Assembly (NCBI GenBank): GCA_009733575.1
Contig: ML769495.1
Location: forward strand, 1 to 54,623
DNA length: 54,623 bases
Direction of reading: 5' to 3'
Source: Gymnopus androsaceus JB14
Lineage: Eukaryota; Basidiomycota; Agaricomycetes; Agaricales; Omphalotaceae
Under the pieces are notes generated by a model. It ran no database searches, was not told the DNA's origin, and saw nothing but the letters and a program-made list of their open reading frames with translations. Made by a program: the position numbers and the translations under genes. Of the stretch, positions 1 to 9,351 are shown piece after piece. Numbering within the stretch: the stretch's first letter is position 1; every line of letters starts with the position of its first letter.

Positions 1-100
1 TGATAGGGTGCCGACAGAGTAGCCTTGGCAATATTCAGGCCATACTAAAGTGTCTTCAATAGACTTGTTATTTCCCTTGGGCCAGCATTGGTTCCCTGTG

Positions 101-3100
101 CTACTTCCAGGTTAAGTCTGCCCTTCCATTTGGACAACTAAAATTAAACAAGGGAACTTTAAGTATCTCTTGGCTAACCCTAGTCCCCATAGGAAATGGG
201 GGGTGTCCCTTGGGACCCTCAGGGAGCTTAGGGAGCCTGGGCTCTCTGGGTGTCCCAGGCACACTGAGGGTATCTAGGTTTGACTTAAATTTCCCTAGGC
301 AATAGGGTACTTTTGCAGATGCATCAGCTATTCGAAGCTTCGCCCATTGTGAAACAGAACCCGCTAATGCAGAACGAGCATCAGCTGCCCGAATTTGGTA
401 TTTCTTGATGAGATGGCCTGCAACCTTCTTGCGCAGTGCATCATCTAGCAGTTCGTCAACATGAGGGTGCAAGAAAATACATTCAGGGTCTAGAATTGGC
501 AGATAGTTAGCTCCCGATAATAGTTTACACAAATCGTAACTTACAATTGGGAACACAATACCCAGTAGCATCCGCTGCATGTCTATCTGATAGATTGAGT
601 GTATCACTCAGCCCATAGATCAGTTTCAACTGACTGAGCTGAGCAATATCTTGAACTCAGTGAGATAGGCTGGTGAATGGGTAAGAATGGACAGGGGTAG
701 GGGTTGACCCCAGGTTATTGGCCCAAGGGTATGGAGGGTAAGGGTAGGGGTTGAAGCTCTCAAAACCCTCCATTTTTATATTGATGATGTAGACATCCCA
801 TGGTGTCCTATAATCCTTATTTTATGTTAAAGGATATTTTTGAGTGTTATTACTTCTATTTTATTGAAAGTCTCATGAGTAGCATGTCATTCTGTTCAAA
901 ACCCTTAGTAGGAGCTGCAGGTTTGAAGGGTAGGGGTATGGAGGGTAGGGATGAGGTTAGGGCCTTTTCAACCCAGGGGTTAACCCCTGTCCATCCTTAT
1001 AAATGGGTGCTTGCAACTTTTGACGGCGGGAACTAAGGACCCACAGAAACGTTCCATCACAAATGCCCGATAGCACCACAAAGGGCCAGCTCGACGGATA
1101 TCCTTTGCCAGGTGTAGAAGAGCATGAATCGGGAGGGTACAGCAGCATACACAGTGCCCCTCATATTGATAGTAAATCCTTTCAAATATTCTCAGCAACT
1201 ATACTAACCAAAAAAGCGAATTTGATGTACCATTCATATTTTTCCACCCATAAGATAAACCCTTGCTCGATGCTATCAATCTCCTCAGTTGTAAGATGAA
1301 ATTGCATACATTTGTTGATTAGCTTGACAAAAAGGACAAAATGGTCATAATAAACCTTCTTTTTGAAACGCCCCTGGAGAAGAACAGGCCCAAGAATTGT
1401 GGCAAAAAGAAGCCACGTTTCTGCCTTGAAAAAATGGCACTCAGTGTCAATGTTTGGCACTTGACACCCAAAAGAGGAAGGTGTCGTTTGGCTGGACTTG
1501 GTGCATGCAGCCCTGATCGCACTCCAAACAGAAGACGCCAGGAGATAGTCTTCTTTACCATCATCCAATCCTTTGAAGCTGCCGGTCCAGAGATTGACAA
1601 GCATAGGGATGATATTCTCGAGGATGTGCATGAAGTCGTGAGGGAAAGATGAAGGAAAGGAGAGACTGGAGAGTGACGAGAGAATCGGCAGGCCGTTGAT
1701 ACCAAATTGCTTTGCTTGCTCCTTTTTGACAGTCGCATTGAGTGCTTCAGAAACCTGAGTCGCTTGACGAACAAACTCGTCATGTGTTCGGAGAGGAAGG
1801 GAGGAAGGATTGTAACATTCACCAGCGGCAGCGGGACGCCAGAGGGGAGTGTAGTAAGTCTTCTTACCACCTGCCAGTAAATCATGGTTGAAGATTGCAG
1901 TGATATTACAAGCGCAACATGGATGAATGGAGTTTACGCCTTTCATTCGCATTAATTTGGCTATTGCAGGCATATCACCAAATACTAGAATAGCATAGGC
2001 ATGCAGTGAGAACTTTTGCATGAGGAGCACATCAAAAGCAGGAACACCTTGGGCTAGCTTAATGAATTCCTCCACCAGTGGGAACAAGAATGAGTCCATG
2101 TCTTTGGGATAACCTGGTACAACCCCAAAGCAGAGCACATCCACAAGATGGAAGCGAATCTCTGGAGGTAGGTTGTATATAAAACCTATCAGAGGCCAGC
2201 ATGATGGACCTCCATGGCGCTTGAACACTCCGAATCCATCTGTTGATATTCCCAAGGCAATATCAGTGAAAAATTCGAAGAATTTGTGAGGTAGGGTGTC
2301 ATCTCCAACAGTGACCTTTGTACGGAGGAGATGGATGTAGTGTTCCGAATCAAATACATCCTCTACTGCGTCCTCGTGATGGGTGTAATCTGCACGATAT
2401 CGCATTTTTGTACACATGTCCTTGTCAAGAAACATGTTTACCAGTCTGGGAATGAGTGGGAGGTAAGCAAATACATTCCGAGGGTGGCCGTTTGGGTGGT
2501 ATCGTGGTTCAGCACACCAAGGGCATGCTGTGAGCTCTGCATGAGGACCTGTGTAACAGCAGCATGACTTCACGCAGCAATCGTAGTTCACGGGCTTGAT
2601 CCCTGAGAGGTATGCAACTCGAGTTTGCAATTGTTGGAGAGAAAGAAGGGTGGAGAGTGATGGAAAGGCACGGCACATTTTTTCGTATGCTCTGCCGCCC
2701 ATGTCAATTTCAACTTTGAGATTATGAACGCGCACAGCACTCATATCATCATCTGAGAGACTGATCCCTAGAAAAACAAACTTTAGTAAAACATGACATA
2801 GATTTCAAAAAATTAATAAACGTACCTCGAAGCACAGTTTTGATATCAAATTCCTCAGCTAGCAGATCCATTGCGGTCAGACCCTGCTGCCATTCCGGAA
2901 TATCATCATCGTAGATACGGAAATCTTCTTCATCTGAGCTCTCATTTCCACTGGTGAATCCAATGTCTGGCTCAGCATCATCACTGAGCATGTCGTCTGA
3001 GTCGTTGTGTCCTTCCCAGACCACCTGAGGAATAACATCATTGACATTGGTGGATGAATGATAGGGATGAGGAGGAATTTCCGGAACAGGATTACTGAGA

Positions 3101-3455
3101 CCAGCTTCACCATTGTCATTCTCTGGAAAGTCTACGCAAGGTCAGAACACGAATTAATTGGGTGAGCAGGCAGCATACCATTGACATGATCAATTTTCAT
3201 TGCATCATGCACAGGAACATCTGGAATATCCCCTTGCAATTGAGCAAAAGCTGTAGGGAAGTTGGCAGAAGGTTGTGGTGAAGAACCACGAGCAGCTTGT
3301 CCTACTCGAAGTAAGTGCCGATTCAAATCACGCTGTTGCTGAGCACGACGTGCATATGCTGGGCCACCATTACGGATATGGTTCCGAACTGCGCTTCTCG
3401 AGTGATTCTCATCACATACAGGGCAGTAGACGGGATCCTTGACTTCCTTTGGCAT
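101..3455 (-). pseudogene. CACTA (EnSpm-type) Tnp2 transposase, interrupted by a MITE
   Basis: This is the transposase of a cut-and-paste CACTA-type DNA transposon. The start at 3455 gives an N-terminus with a C-x2-C...H zinc-finger-like motif (YCPVCDENH), then an acidic linker, then the long Tnp2 core at 2767-1231. After that come the family's C-terminal blocks YYQYEG...LPIHALLHLAKDIRRAGPLWCYRAFVMERFCG and KKYQIRAADARSAL...QWAKLRIA. Inferred introns with GT-AG ends are 3132-3178, 2768-2825, 1179-1230 and 490-544. The frame is broken by a MITE at 683-1001, located exactly between HPF and TSL, and by a TGA at 657-659. Downstream of QWAKLRIA the sequence stops resembling the family, so the C-terminus at 101 may be another insertion junction. 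It is divergently oriented to the companion gene at 4232. The family call is firm; the individual exon limits are by eye. Confidence 0.85.
683..1001. mobile_element. MITE inserted in the Tnp2 gene
   Basis: This is a non-autonomous element of about 319 bp with terminal inverted repeats. The left end reads AAGAATGGACAGGGG, and the right end read on the minus strand is AAGGATGGACAGGGG. Both are followed by GGTT[AG]ACCCC-type sequence. The 7-bp direct repeat AATGGGT flanks it at 676-682 and 1002-1008 (7 of 8 match if extended one base to the left). Removing the element plus one repeat copy rejoins the transposase codons in frame, which confirms the borders. The interior is rich in GGGTAGGGG and GGAGGGTA motifs and codes for nothing recognisable. 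The superfamily is unknown; a 7-8 bp duplication would suit hAT-like transposition. Confidence 0.8.
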
Positions 3456-4231
3456 ATCCAGTGTGTTGAAGAGGACAGTGAAAATGAAGAGGGCAGTGAA
3501 AACTCGAGTGAAATATATATATAAATTATTCAGCTACACTGAATACATACAAGATAAATAAATGAGCCCTTGGAGTTTTTGTTCCATCATGGTCAGGGTA
3601 GTGCTTGGAAGATTGGCTTGGGTTTGGACAGGGATGAAAGCTGTAGGAGGGAAAGACATACAGGATATTCAACAACAAATCCTCATCCAATTACAATGAT
3701 TTGCGCTCTTCATGCTCGCAAATTTTCTATGCCTAACGGAGAACACTCCTCCTAAAGGTCTAAAATCTTCTTCTCACTGAAATTGAGCCAGAAGATTTGC
3801 CAACGCCAAATTCGAAGCTGAACAGGCCAAGAAGAAAGCGCAGAAAAATCCCGTTCGTCTCAACGTCATCTTCTACGGAAATGGATGGCAATGACAGCGG
3901 TGATGTTGAGATGCAAGATGCTCTGACCATGGAGGGTCAGAGAGGGAAACGGGAAGGGAAACAGGGCCGGGCTGCATAACTAGCGCCACACATGACATCA
4001 GAATTTAATATTATTATTAATAAGCACTTTGGAGCCGCGACTTCACCGCTCAATGTTCAACACTCATCTCCTTCTGTACGCGCTACCCTGTTGGAGCTCA
4101 ACCTGGGCTTCATTCATCCCTCAATGCTTGGCTATGGTTGACCATTGCTTGGGCTCGATAAATGAGCCAATGACGTCAAGCTCATCTCAGCTGGGACTTA
4201 TATAACCCAACAACCGCCACATCTTTATCCA
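3456..4231. other. Divergent intergenic region of the CACTA element
   Basis: This stretch separates the minus-strand transposase start (3455) from the plus-strand companion gene (4232), so it should hold both promoters. A short open stretch near 3788-3890 reads RFANAKFEAEQAKKKAQK, which could be a decayed exon, but I cannot tie it to a gene. Nothing else is recognised. Confidence 0.5.
4198..4205 (+). promoter_or_regulatory. TATA box of the CACTA companion gene
   Basis: TTATATAA lies 27-34 bases upstream of the ATG at 4232. The distance suggests a very short 5' leader. Confidence 0.5.
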
Positions 4232-5263
4232 ATGGCTCCAAGACCCAATAACGAGAATGCAGCTTCGACTACAGCTGCCAGAGGTAAACGGAACCACATC
4301 CAGAGCTCACGTGCTAGGCTTCAGAACTCTAATGACAAGGAGGATGCTGCCAGGAAGGCTGAGCTCAAACAGAAGAAAAAGGAGCGGGCAGAAAGGCATC
4401 AAGTGGAGGCCGAGAAAGAGGCGCGGGTCTCACAACCAGGAGATAGTAATGAAGTTCGCCAATTGAGAGGTATGTCGCAAAAAAATCTTTTTTGCTTTCT
4501 TTGATCCATTTTTTAAAAAAAGAATTGCTGGACCGTACCACCAACGAACGTGATGCCGCTGTACACAACTTGGAGACTCGGATGCAAGAAACCCCTGTCA
4601 ATGACTCCGCCACTCAAGGGAGTATCCCTCAACCATCGAATCTCAGTAGGACGGCGGTCAAAACCATCCGAGAGCACATGGGTCTTGCCGAACGCAAGGA
4701 CAAGCCAAAGTGGAATGCTGTCTGAGTGTGTACCATTCAGTCTTCCTTTACTTGTCCATTGTTAACCATCTTCCAGGGTACTATCCGAAGCGCCATGACA
4801 GCAGCAATGCTTGAGCACAACATTACGTGGAAGGGGCAAACTGATAGGAAGTCGGCAAAGGTGTATGCAGCGGTGAGTCTCTTGCCATTCATGCTATTCA
4901 TACTCTGATTATTTGTTTCGTTTACAGGCTGAAGAAGCTGTTCCCGAGCTCAAATGATTCAAAAACCAGTGGGCCACTCAATTCTTAGCTCACCAATCGT
5001 TCGGAAACCAGCGCGCCTATGCCGGAGCACAGTCAAATCCAAACACGTACCACGGACGAAAAGCCTTCGCTAGGCTCAATATTGACGACGCTGAAGGATC
5101 TGGCAATGTTTCCAATGGTCAGGCGGGTAGCGAAAGTGATGATGGTGGTAATGACAGTGGCACACAGAGCCCGCCTGTTGGCATTCCTCATAACCACTCC
5201 CAGGTACTTCCCAGTGTTACTGATGAATTGGAGGACAATGATGATACCAATGACAGTACCTAG
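4232..5263 (+). pseudogene. CACTA companion (accessory) protein, one in-frame stop
   Basis: The inferred exons are 4232-4469, 4523-4719, 4777-4872 and 4928-5263, all with GT-AG introns of 53-57 bp. The predicted protein of about 288 residues has a basic, Lys/Glu-rich coiled-coil region (KAELKQKKKERAERHQVEAEKE) and a middle block ending in ITWKGQ. The C-terminal block runs from VPELK to NPNTYHGRKAF and is followed by an acidic Asp/Asn/Ser-rich tail. A TGA at 4955-4957 interrupts the conserved block VPELK-stop-FKNQWAT; a CGA-to-TGA change would explain it. The frame is otherwise open to the TAG at 5261-5263. It is divergent to Tnp2, as expected for a second protein of a CACTA element (compare plant TnpA/TnpD pairs). 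I recognise the pattern from mushroom genomes but know no function. Confidence 0.65.
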
Positions 5264-5801
5264 CAGTGTATATTACTTGTATCAATTTCATATACATTTT
5301 TCTTGAATTTTGTGTCTGAATCATGCACTTGTTACTTGAATATTAATATATTAGTGCTTGAATTATACAAGTTCTATGGCGGGCAGTTGATGAGAGCTAC
5401 ATGAAATGCGAGTGAAAATATGAATTGAAACCGTTTTTTTTTGACATTAAATTGACTGAAAGCCCTTCATCGCATGTTGACATGAACTTCACAAGGTAGT
5501 ACATGAAGTTCACTTGTTTTCTAAATGACTTTGATGCAAACCTGGGGTGAATTTGCAGGTGAATTTCACTCAGTCTGCATCGCACAGTGTATTTAATACT
5601 GATACTTATTACTGGAAGCAATGGCATAAGATTTATTACTAACAAGTACTGAAAACCTAGATTAAAATTTTTCAACAGGTCATACAGGTACCTGCAGGTA
5701 TACCTGCCATGGATCCCGGTTATACCGGACCTGTTTCCTACGAATCCGGGGCAGGTCACAGGTCAGCCCTTTGAGGCCACAGGTACCTGTCTGGCGGATC
5801 C
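5264..5801. other. Non-coding flank of the CACTA element
   Basis: AT-rich sequence downstream of the companion gene. CTTGAAT recurs three times at about 5303-5361, and a TAGTG pentamer, the expected reverse of a CACTA terminus, sits at 5352-5356, so the element may end here. The other terminus is outside the window, which leaves this unproven. From about 5670 the DNA is rich in short inverted motifs (CAGGTACCTG, GGATCC). No gene is seen. Confidence 0.35.
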
Positions 5802-6527
5802 TAGAGATGGGCATGAATAGCGAATACTCATGAGTATTCATGAGTATTTAGCCATTTGTTACTCGCGAATAATTAGTCACGAGTGACGAATATATTCGTT
5901 ACACAAGTACTTACTCGAGTATAAATAGCCACTTTGATGTCACAAATATTCATGGTACTTTATTCATGAATATTCGCGAATATTCGCCAATATCACGTGC
6001 TCGTTAGCACAAGCATGTGAGGTATTCATTACTTAAGCAAACATTCAATATATAACTTAATTTGGCTATGTTTGAATATGTATATAATGTTATTGACATG
6101 TAACTGTAATAAAATCTGCGTGGCTTAGTGGTTATAGGCGCCGACTCTGGATTAAGGTCAGGCCTTCCTGTGATAGCTGACCAGCAGAGTTCAATTCTCA
6201 GTACTGCCACAATTTTGTGTCATGTAATAGTACTCAGAAATGTATACAGACTGTATTTATATTATTATTAAACACTAATATAGTACTTCAACATTATTAC
6301 TTACATGTTCGGGCCTATATTTACTTTATTTCTAATGTTGTTAATTAATCACAAGTATACTCAAGTATTTGTCCTAAAATACTCGTTATTCATTAATATC
6401 TATTCGTGAATATGTGTCTGTACAAATATTCGAGTATATACTCGAGTATAAATAGTGGATTTGAGGTGACAAATATTCGTACCACAAATAACGAATATAC
6501 TCGAGTATGTATTTGTGCCCACCTCTA
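5802..6527. mobile_element. hAT-like MITE with 8-bp target duplication
   Basis: A 726-bp element. The left end is TAGAGATGGGCA and the right end on the minus strand is TAGAGGTGGGCA, the form typical of hAT terminal repeats. It is flanked by an 8-bp target duplication with one mismatch, GCGGATCC at 5794-5801 and GTGGATCC at 6528-6535; 8 bp is the hAT hallmark. It has no transposase. A subterminal block containing ACTCGAGTATAAATAG and GACAAATATTC-like sequence occurs at 5913-5958 and again in the same orientation at 6440-6484. The interior is AT-rich and holds a tRNA-like segment. Confidence 0.75.
6114..6211 (+). other. tRNA-like segment inside the hAT-like MITE
   Basis: TGGCTTAGTGG at 6121-6131 fits the Pol III A box, and GTTCAATTC at 6189-6197 fits the B box. 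Their spacing would suit a tRNA with a long variable arm (Ser/Leu class). A T-arm-like stem can be drawn. The 5' end does not pair with TACTGCC at the 3' side as an acceptor stem, and I could not place a sound anticodon stem. I therefore read it as a decayed tRNA-derived sequence (SINE head or captured tRNA) and not a working tRNA gene. Confidence 0.4.
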
Positions 6528-6579
6528 GTGGATCCAGGTCAACTGTCTGGTGGATCTGGGTTGACCCAGATCCGGACTT

Positions 6580-8147
6580 GTGTCCATCTTTAAATGCCAC
6601 TCTCACCCATCCCATCAATGATCCCAAAGCCAGAGATCCTGCCACCATACAAGAAGCACAGTTGTTGGTCTACTGGACCTACTGGCTTGCTGCAATCTAC
6701 AAAGAACTCAAGTTGTTGAAGGAGAAGGGTGTTTATGAAGAAGTTGATGAGATACCCCAAGGGAGGAAAGCTGTAGGCTCAAAATGGGTTTTGCACATCA
6801 AACGCAACAAGGAAGGCCTCATCATGTGTTTCAAAGCCAGACTCGGTGCAAAAGGGTTCACACAAATCCCTGGACAGGACTTCACATACACATTTGCCCC
6901 TGTCGCCTGCTGGGAATTGATGCAAACTATCTTTGTCCTCATTGCTGAACACAACATGGAACTGCAACAAATTGACATCAGAACCGCATACCTAAATGGT
7001 CCCCTTGGTGAAGAGATATACATGAAAAAACCTCACATCGCTGGATTGGGTTATTGGAGACTACAAAAAGGACTATAGGGACTTAAACAGTCGGGCAGAC
7101 AATGGTATTGAGAACTTAACTTGAAGCTTGAGTCAATTGGTTTCAAACAACTCAAATCGGACTGGAGCATATACATCCAAGAATTGGATGGAGAATGCAC
7201 ATACATTACCACCTGCATTGACAACATGCTCATTGCCTCCTCCTCCATGAAGGAATCGGACTTAGTCATGGACCAACTCACCTCACTATTTGAGATCATG
7301 AACAATGGTGAACCAACTTTTCACCTTGGTTGTGGCATCTTGCAAGACCGATCTGCACGTTCTATCTCAATTGATCAATATTGGTACACTCAGTCCATCC
7401 TCCGTGAATTTGGGTACAAGAACTGCAACCCAGTACACACATCTTAGACCTATGGACCCAGGCAAACATCTCTCCCCACAAACAACACCACTCTCACCTG
7501 AAGAACAGAAATTGGTTGAAAGTTTTCCATATGGCGCAGTTGTGGGGAAGTGCATGTACCTCTCCAACTGTTCCAGGCCTGATATCAGCTACACTGTATG
7601 GGAACTTGCTGGATACATGGTCAATTTTGGCCCATTGCACATCGCTGCTGCTAAACATCTACTACAACACCTAAAGGGATCACTTTGCTACTGCCTCAAC
7701 TTGGGAACAGTGAATACTACCTATCCAACTATTCAATCACTATCTGACTCAGACTGGGGAATGGGAGATTCTTGAAAATCAATATCTGGGTTCTTCATCA
7801 TGATGGGTAACTCCCCTCTCTTGTGGAGTTCAAAGCAACAGGGTGTGGTAGCTTTGTCATCTTGCGAGGCAGAGTACCTCGCATCAACTCACTGCACTCG
7901 CAAAATATTATGGTTCAGAAATCTTTTTGCAGAGTTAGGCTTTCCCCAACGCTCCCCCATGTCACTTTTTTGTGACAATCAAGGCACAATTGCCTGCACA
8001 CACAATCTACTCACACACAGTAAAATGAAACATATTTCTATTCATGAACACTTCATTCGTGATTGTATCTTGAAACACCAACTTGACGTGATCTATGTCT
8101 CAAACAAAGAGAACTTCACGGACCTCCTCACTAAGCCCCTTCACTGA
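6580..8147 (+). pseudogene. Ty1/Copia retrotransposon pol remnant (RT and RNase H)
   Basis: This is the 3' part of a Copia polyprotein. The reverse transcriptase (RVT_2 type) has KWVLHIKRNKEG, FKARLGAKGFTQIPGQDF, TFAPV and TAYLNGPLGEEIYM. RNase H follows with SSCEAEYLA, FCDNQGTIA and the closing NFTDLLTKPLH. The usual YVDD active site reads CIDN, so the second catalytic Asp is lost. Stops occur at 7076-7078 (TAG), about 7109-7111 (TGA) and 7773-7775 (TGA), with a one-base frame change near 7440. Gag, protease, integrase and the 5' LTR are absent, so the element is truncated at its 5' side next to the hAT-like MITE. The 3' LTR follows at 8201 after a short purine tract (ACAAGGGG). Confidence 0.9.
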
Positions 8148-8200
8148 ATCTTACATTCTTGATGGACCTCCATGCTTTGACTGGACGCAGGACAAGGGGT

Positions 8201-8417
8201 TGTTAACGGATGGTGCCCAAGTGCCCATGCCGAAGTAGTACAATCGGAGTTACTTACTAACCTGGGTCGGAGCAATGGCCCCTTTAACTCTTGTTGCTCT
8301 GAACCAGGTACGATACCCTTTGAACTAAAAGCCTTGTACAACTAATATTAACTCTCGTTGCTCCAAACCAGTTCTACCAGATACATATATCTTCATTAAA
8401 TCACACAACCGTTAATA
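8201..8417 (+). repeat. Copia 3' LTR
   Basis: It starts TGTTAACGG and ends CCGTTAATA, an imperfect inverted repeat that bounds the LTR. It lies 54 bp after the pol stop region and just after a purine tract. It is highly similar to the solo LTR at 20624-20831, including two copies of a TTTAACTC-or-similar/GTTGCTC[CT][GA]AACCAG block. Confidence 0.8.
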
Positions 8418-9351
8418 AACACATTCGAATTTTTTTGAGGATGACGCATGACTGAACTCTCGATCGAAATGTTACAGTAGTTGGGTGCGTGATGCTTAAT
8501 ACATCCATAGCAGTGGGCTTTATAGTGAAATTTGTTTTGCTTTTCCCCTCGGTAGAAGTATTCCCAGAGCTCGCCCGAGGTGCGCATATTGGCTTTTGGA
8601 GGAAAAAAGTAGATAGAAATAAAGTTTAGGCTCGTCATGTGTCTTTTACAAACTAAGAGGTAATTAAGAGGTAAATAAGGCTCTTAAGGTCTGTACTGAA
8701 GTTAAGTCTTATGCCCTTAATGAATTAAGGGCTTAAATTAATTAAGGCTTAGGGCTTAAGGCTAACACTGCTTTCCTGAGTGAAACTTCGGAGCAATGCA
8801 TCGTAGACAAGCCCTGGAATGGACGATGTTTATAAATCCAACCATTCCCGCTGATAGGTATCCGCAAGCCAGGAGAGTAAAGTTGTTGGTGAAAATCCAC
8901 GTGAAAATCCTTGTCCGAAATAGCGTCAATTAGGTCGAGATCATAGCGTTATTTAGGGCGTCAGGCCGGACAAGGTTCAGTAGGAGCTTCCGGGGGCCTG
9001 CCTTGACCTTGAACGAACTGATCCCTCACACCTGCGGAACAATCAAATGAGGAGCAGAGAGAGAGATCTTCAATCCGTCTCTGTACGGGGAAACGGAGGA
9101 GCAGTGCGTACTGTCGATGCAGGTATGCGACGATACTTGCCGCGCTACAGGCTCCTGTGCCCGTCGGCCAAAGCGTCAAATCGCAGTCATTGTTTCACAC
9201 TCGTGGCTAATTCATGGTCACGCGGTTATTGTTCTAAGGCGGAACCACTCTGTGGTGGATGCGGCCCATCTATAGGAGTCTTGTTCGATCGAGATGTGGC
9301 CCAGCGATTTATATGTCTCGGAAAATTCAGGTCTCTTTCCCCCCACCCGAC
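8418..9351. other. Intergenic; palindromic AAGG/TTAA-rich patch
   Basis: No gene recognised. At about 8655-8765 the sequence repeats CTTAA, TTAAGG and GGCTTAA in both orientations, giving strong potential to fold, as in a small MITE remnant. The rest is the 5' flank of the F-box gene at 9352. Confidence 0.4.

Noticed and set aside
800..1036. Open frames at 800-1036 (+) and 957-1148 (-)
   Set aside because: They lie across the MITE and the transposase exon boundary; the exon at 1178-1002 in the Tnp2 frame explains the region.
6114..6211. A functional tRNA gene
   Set aside because: A and B boxes are present, but there is no acceptor stem and no convincing anticodon arm.
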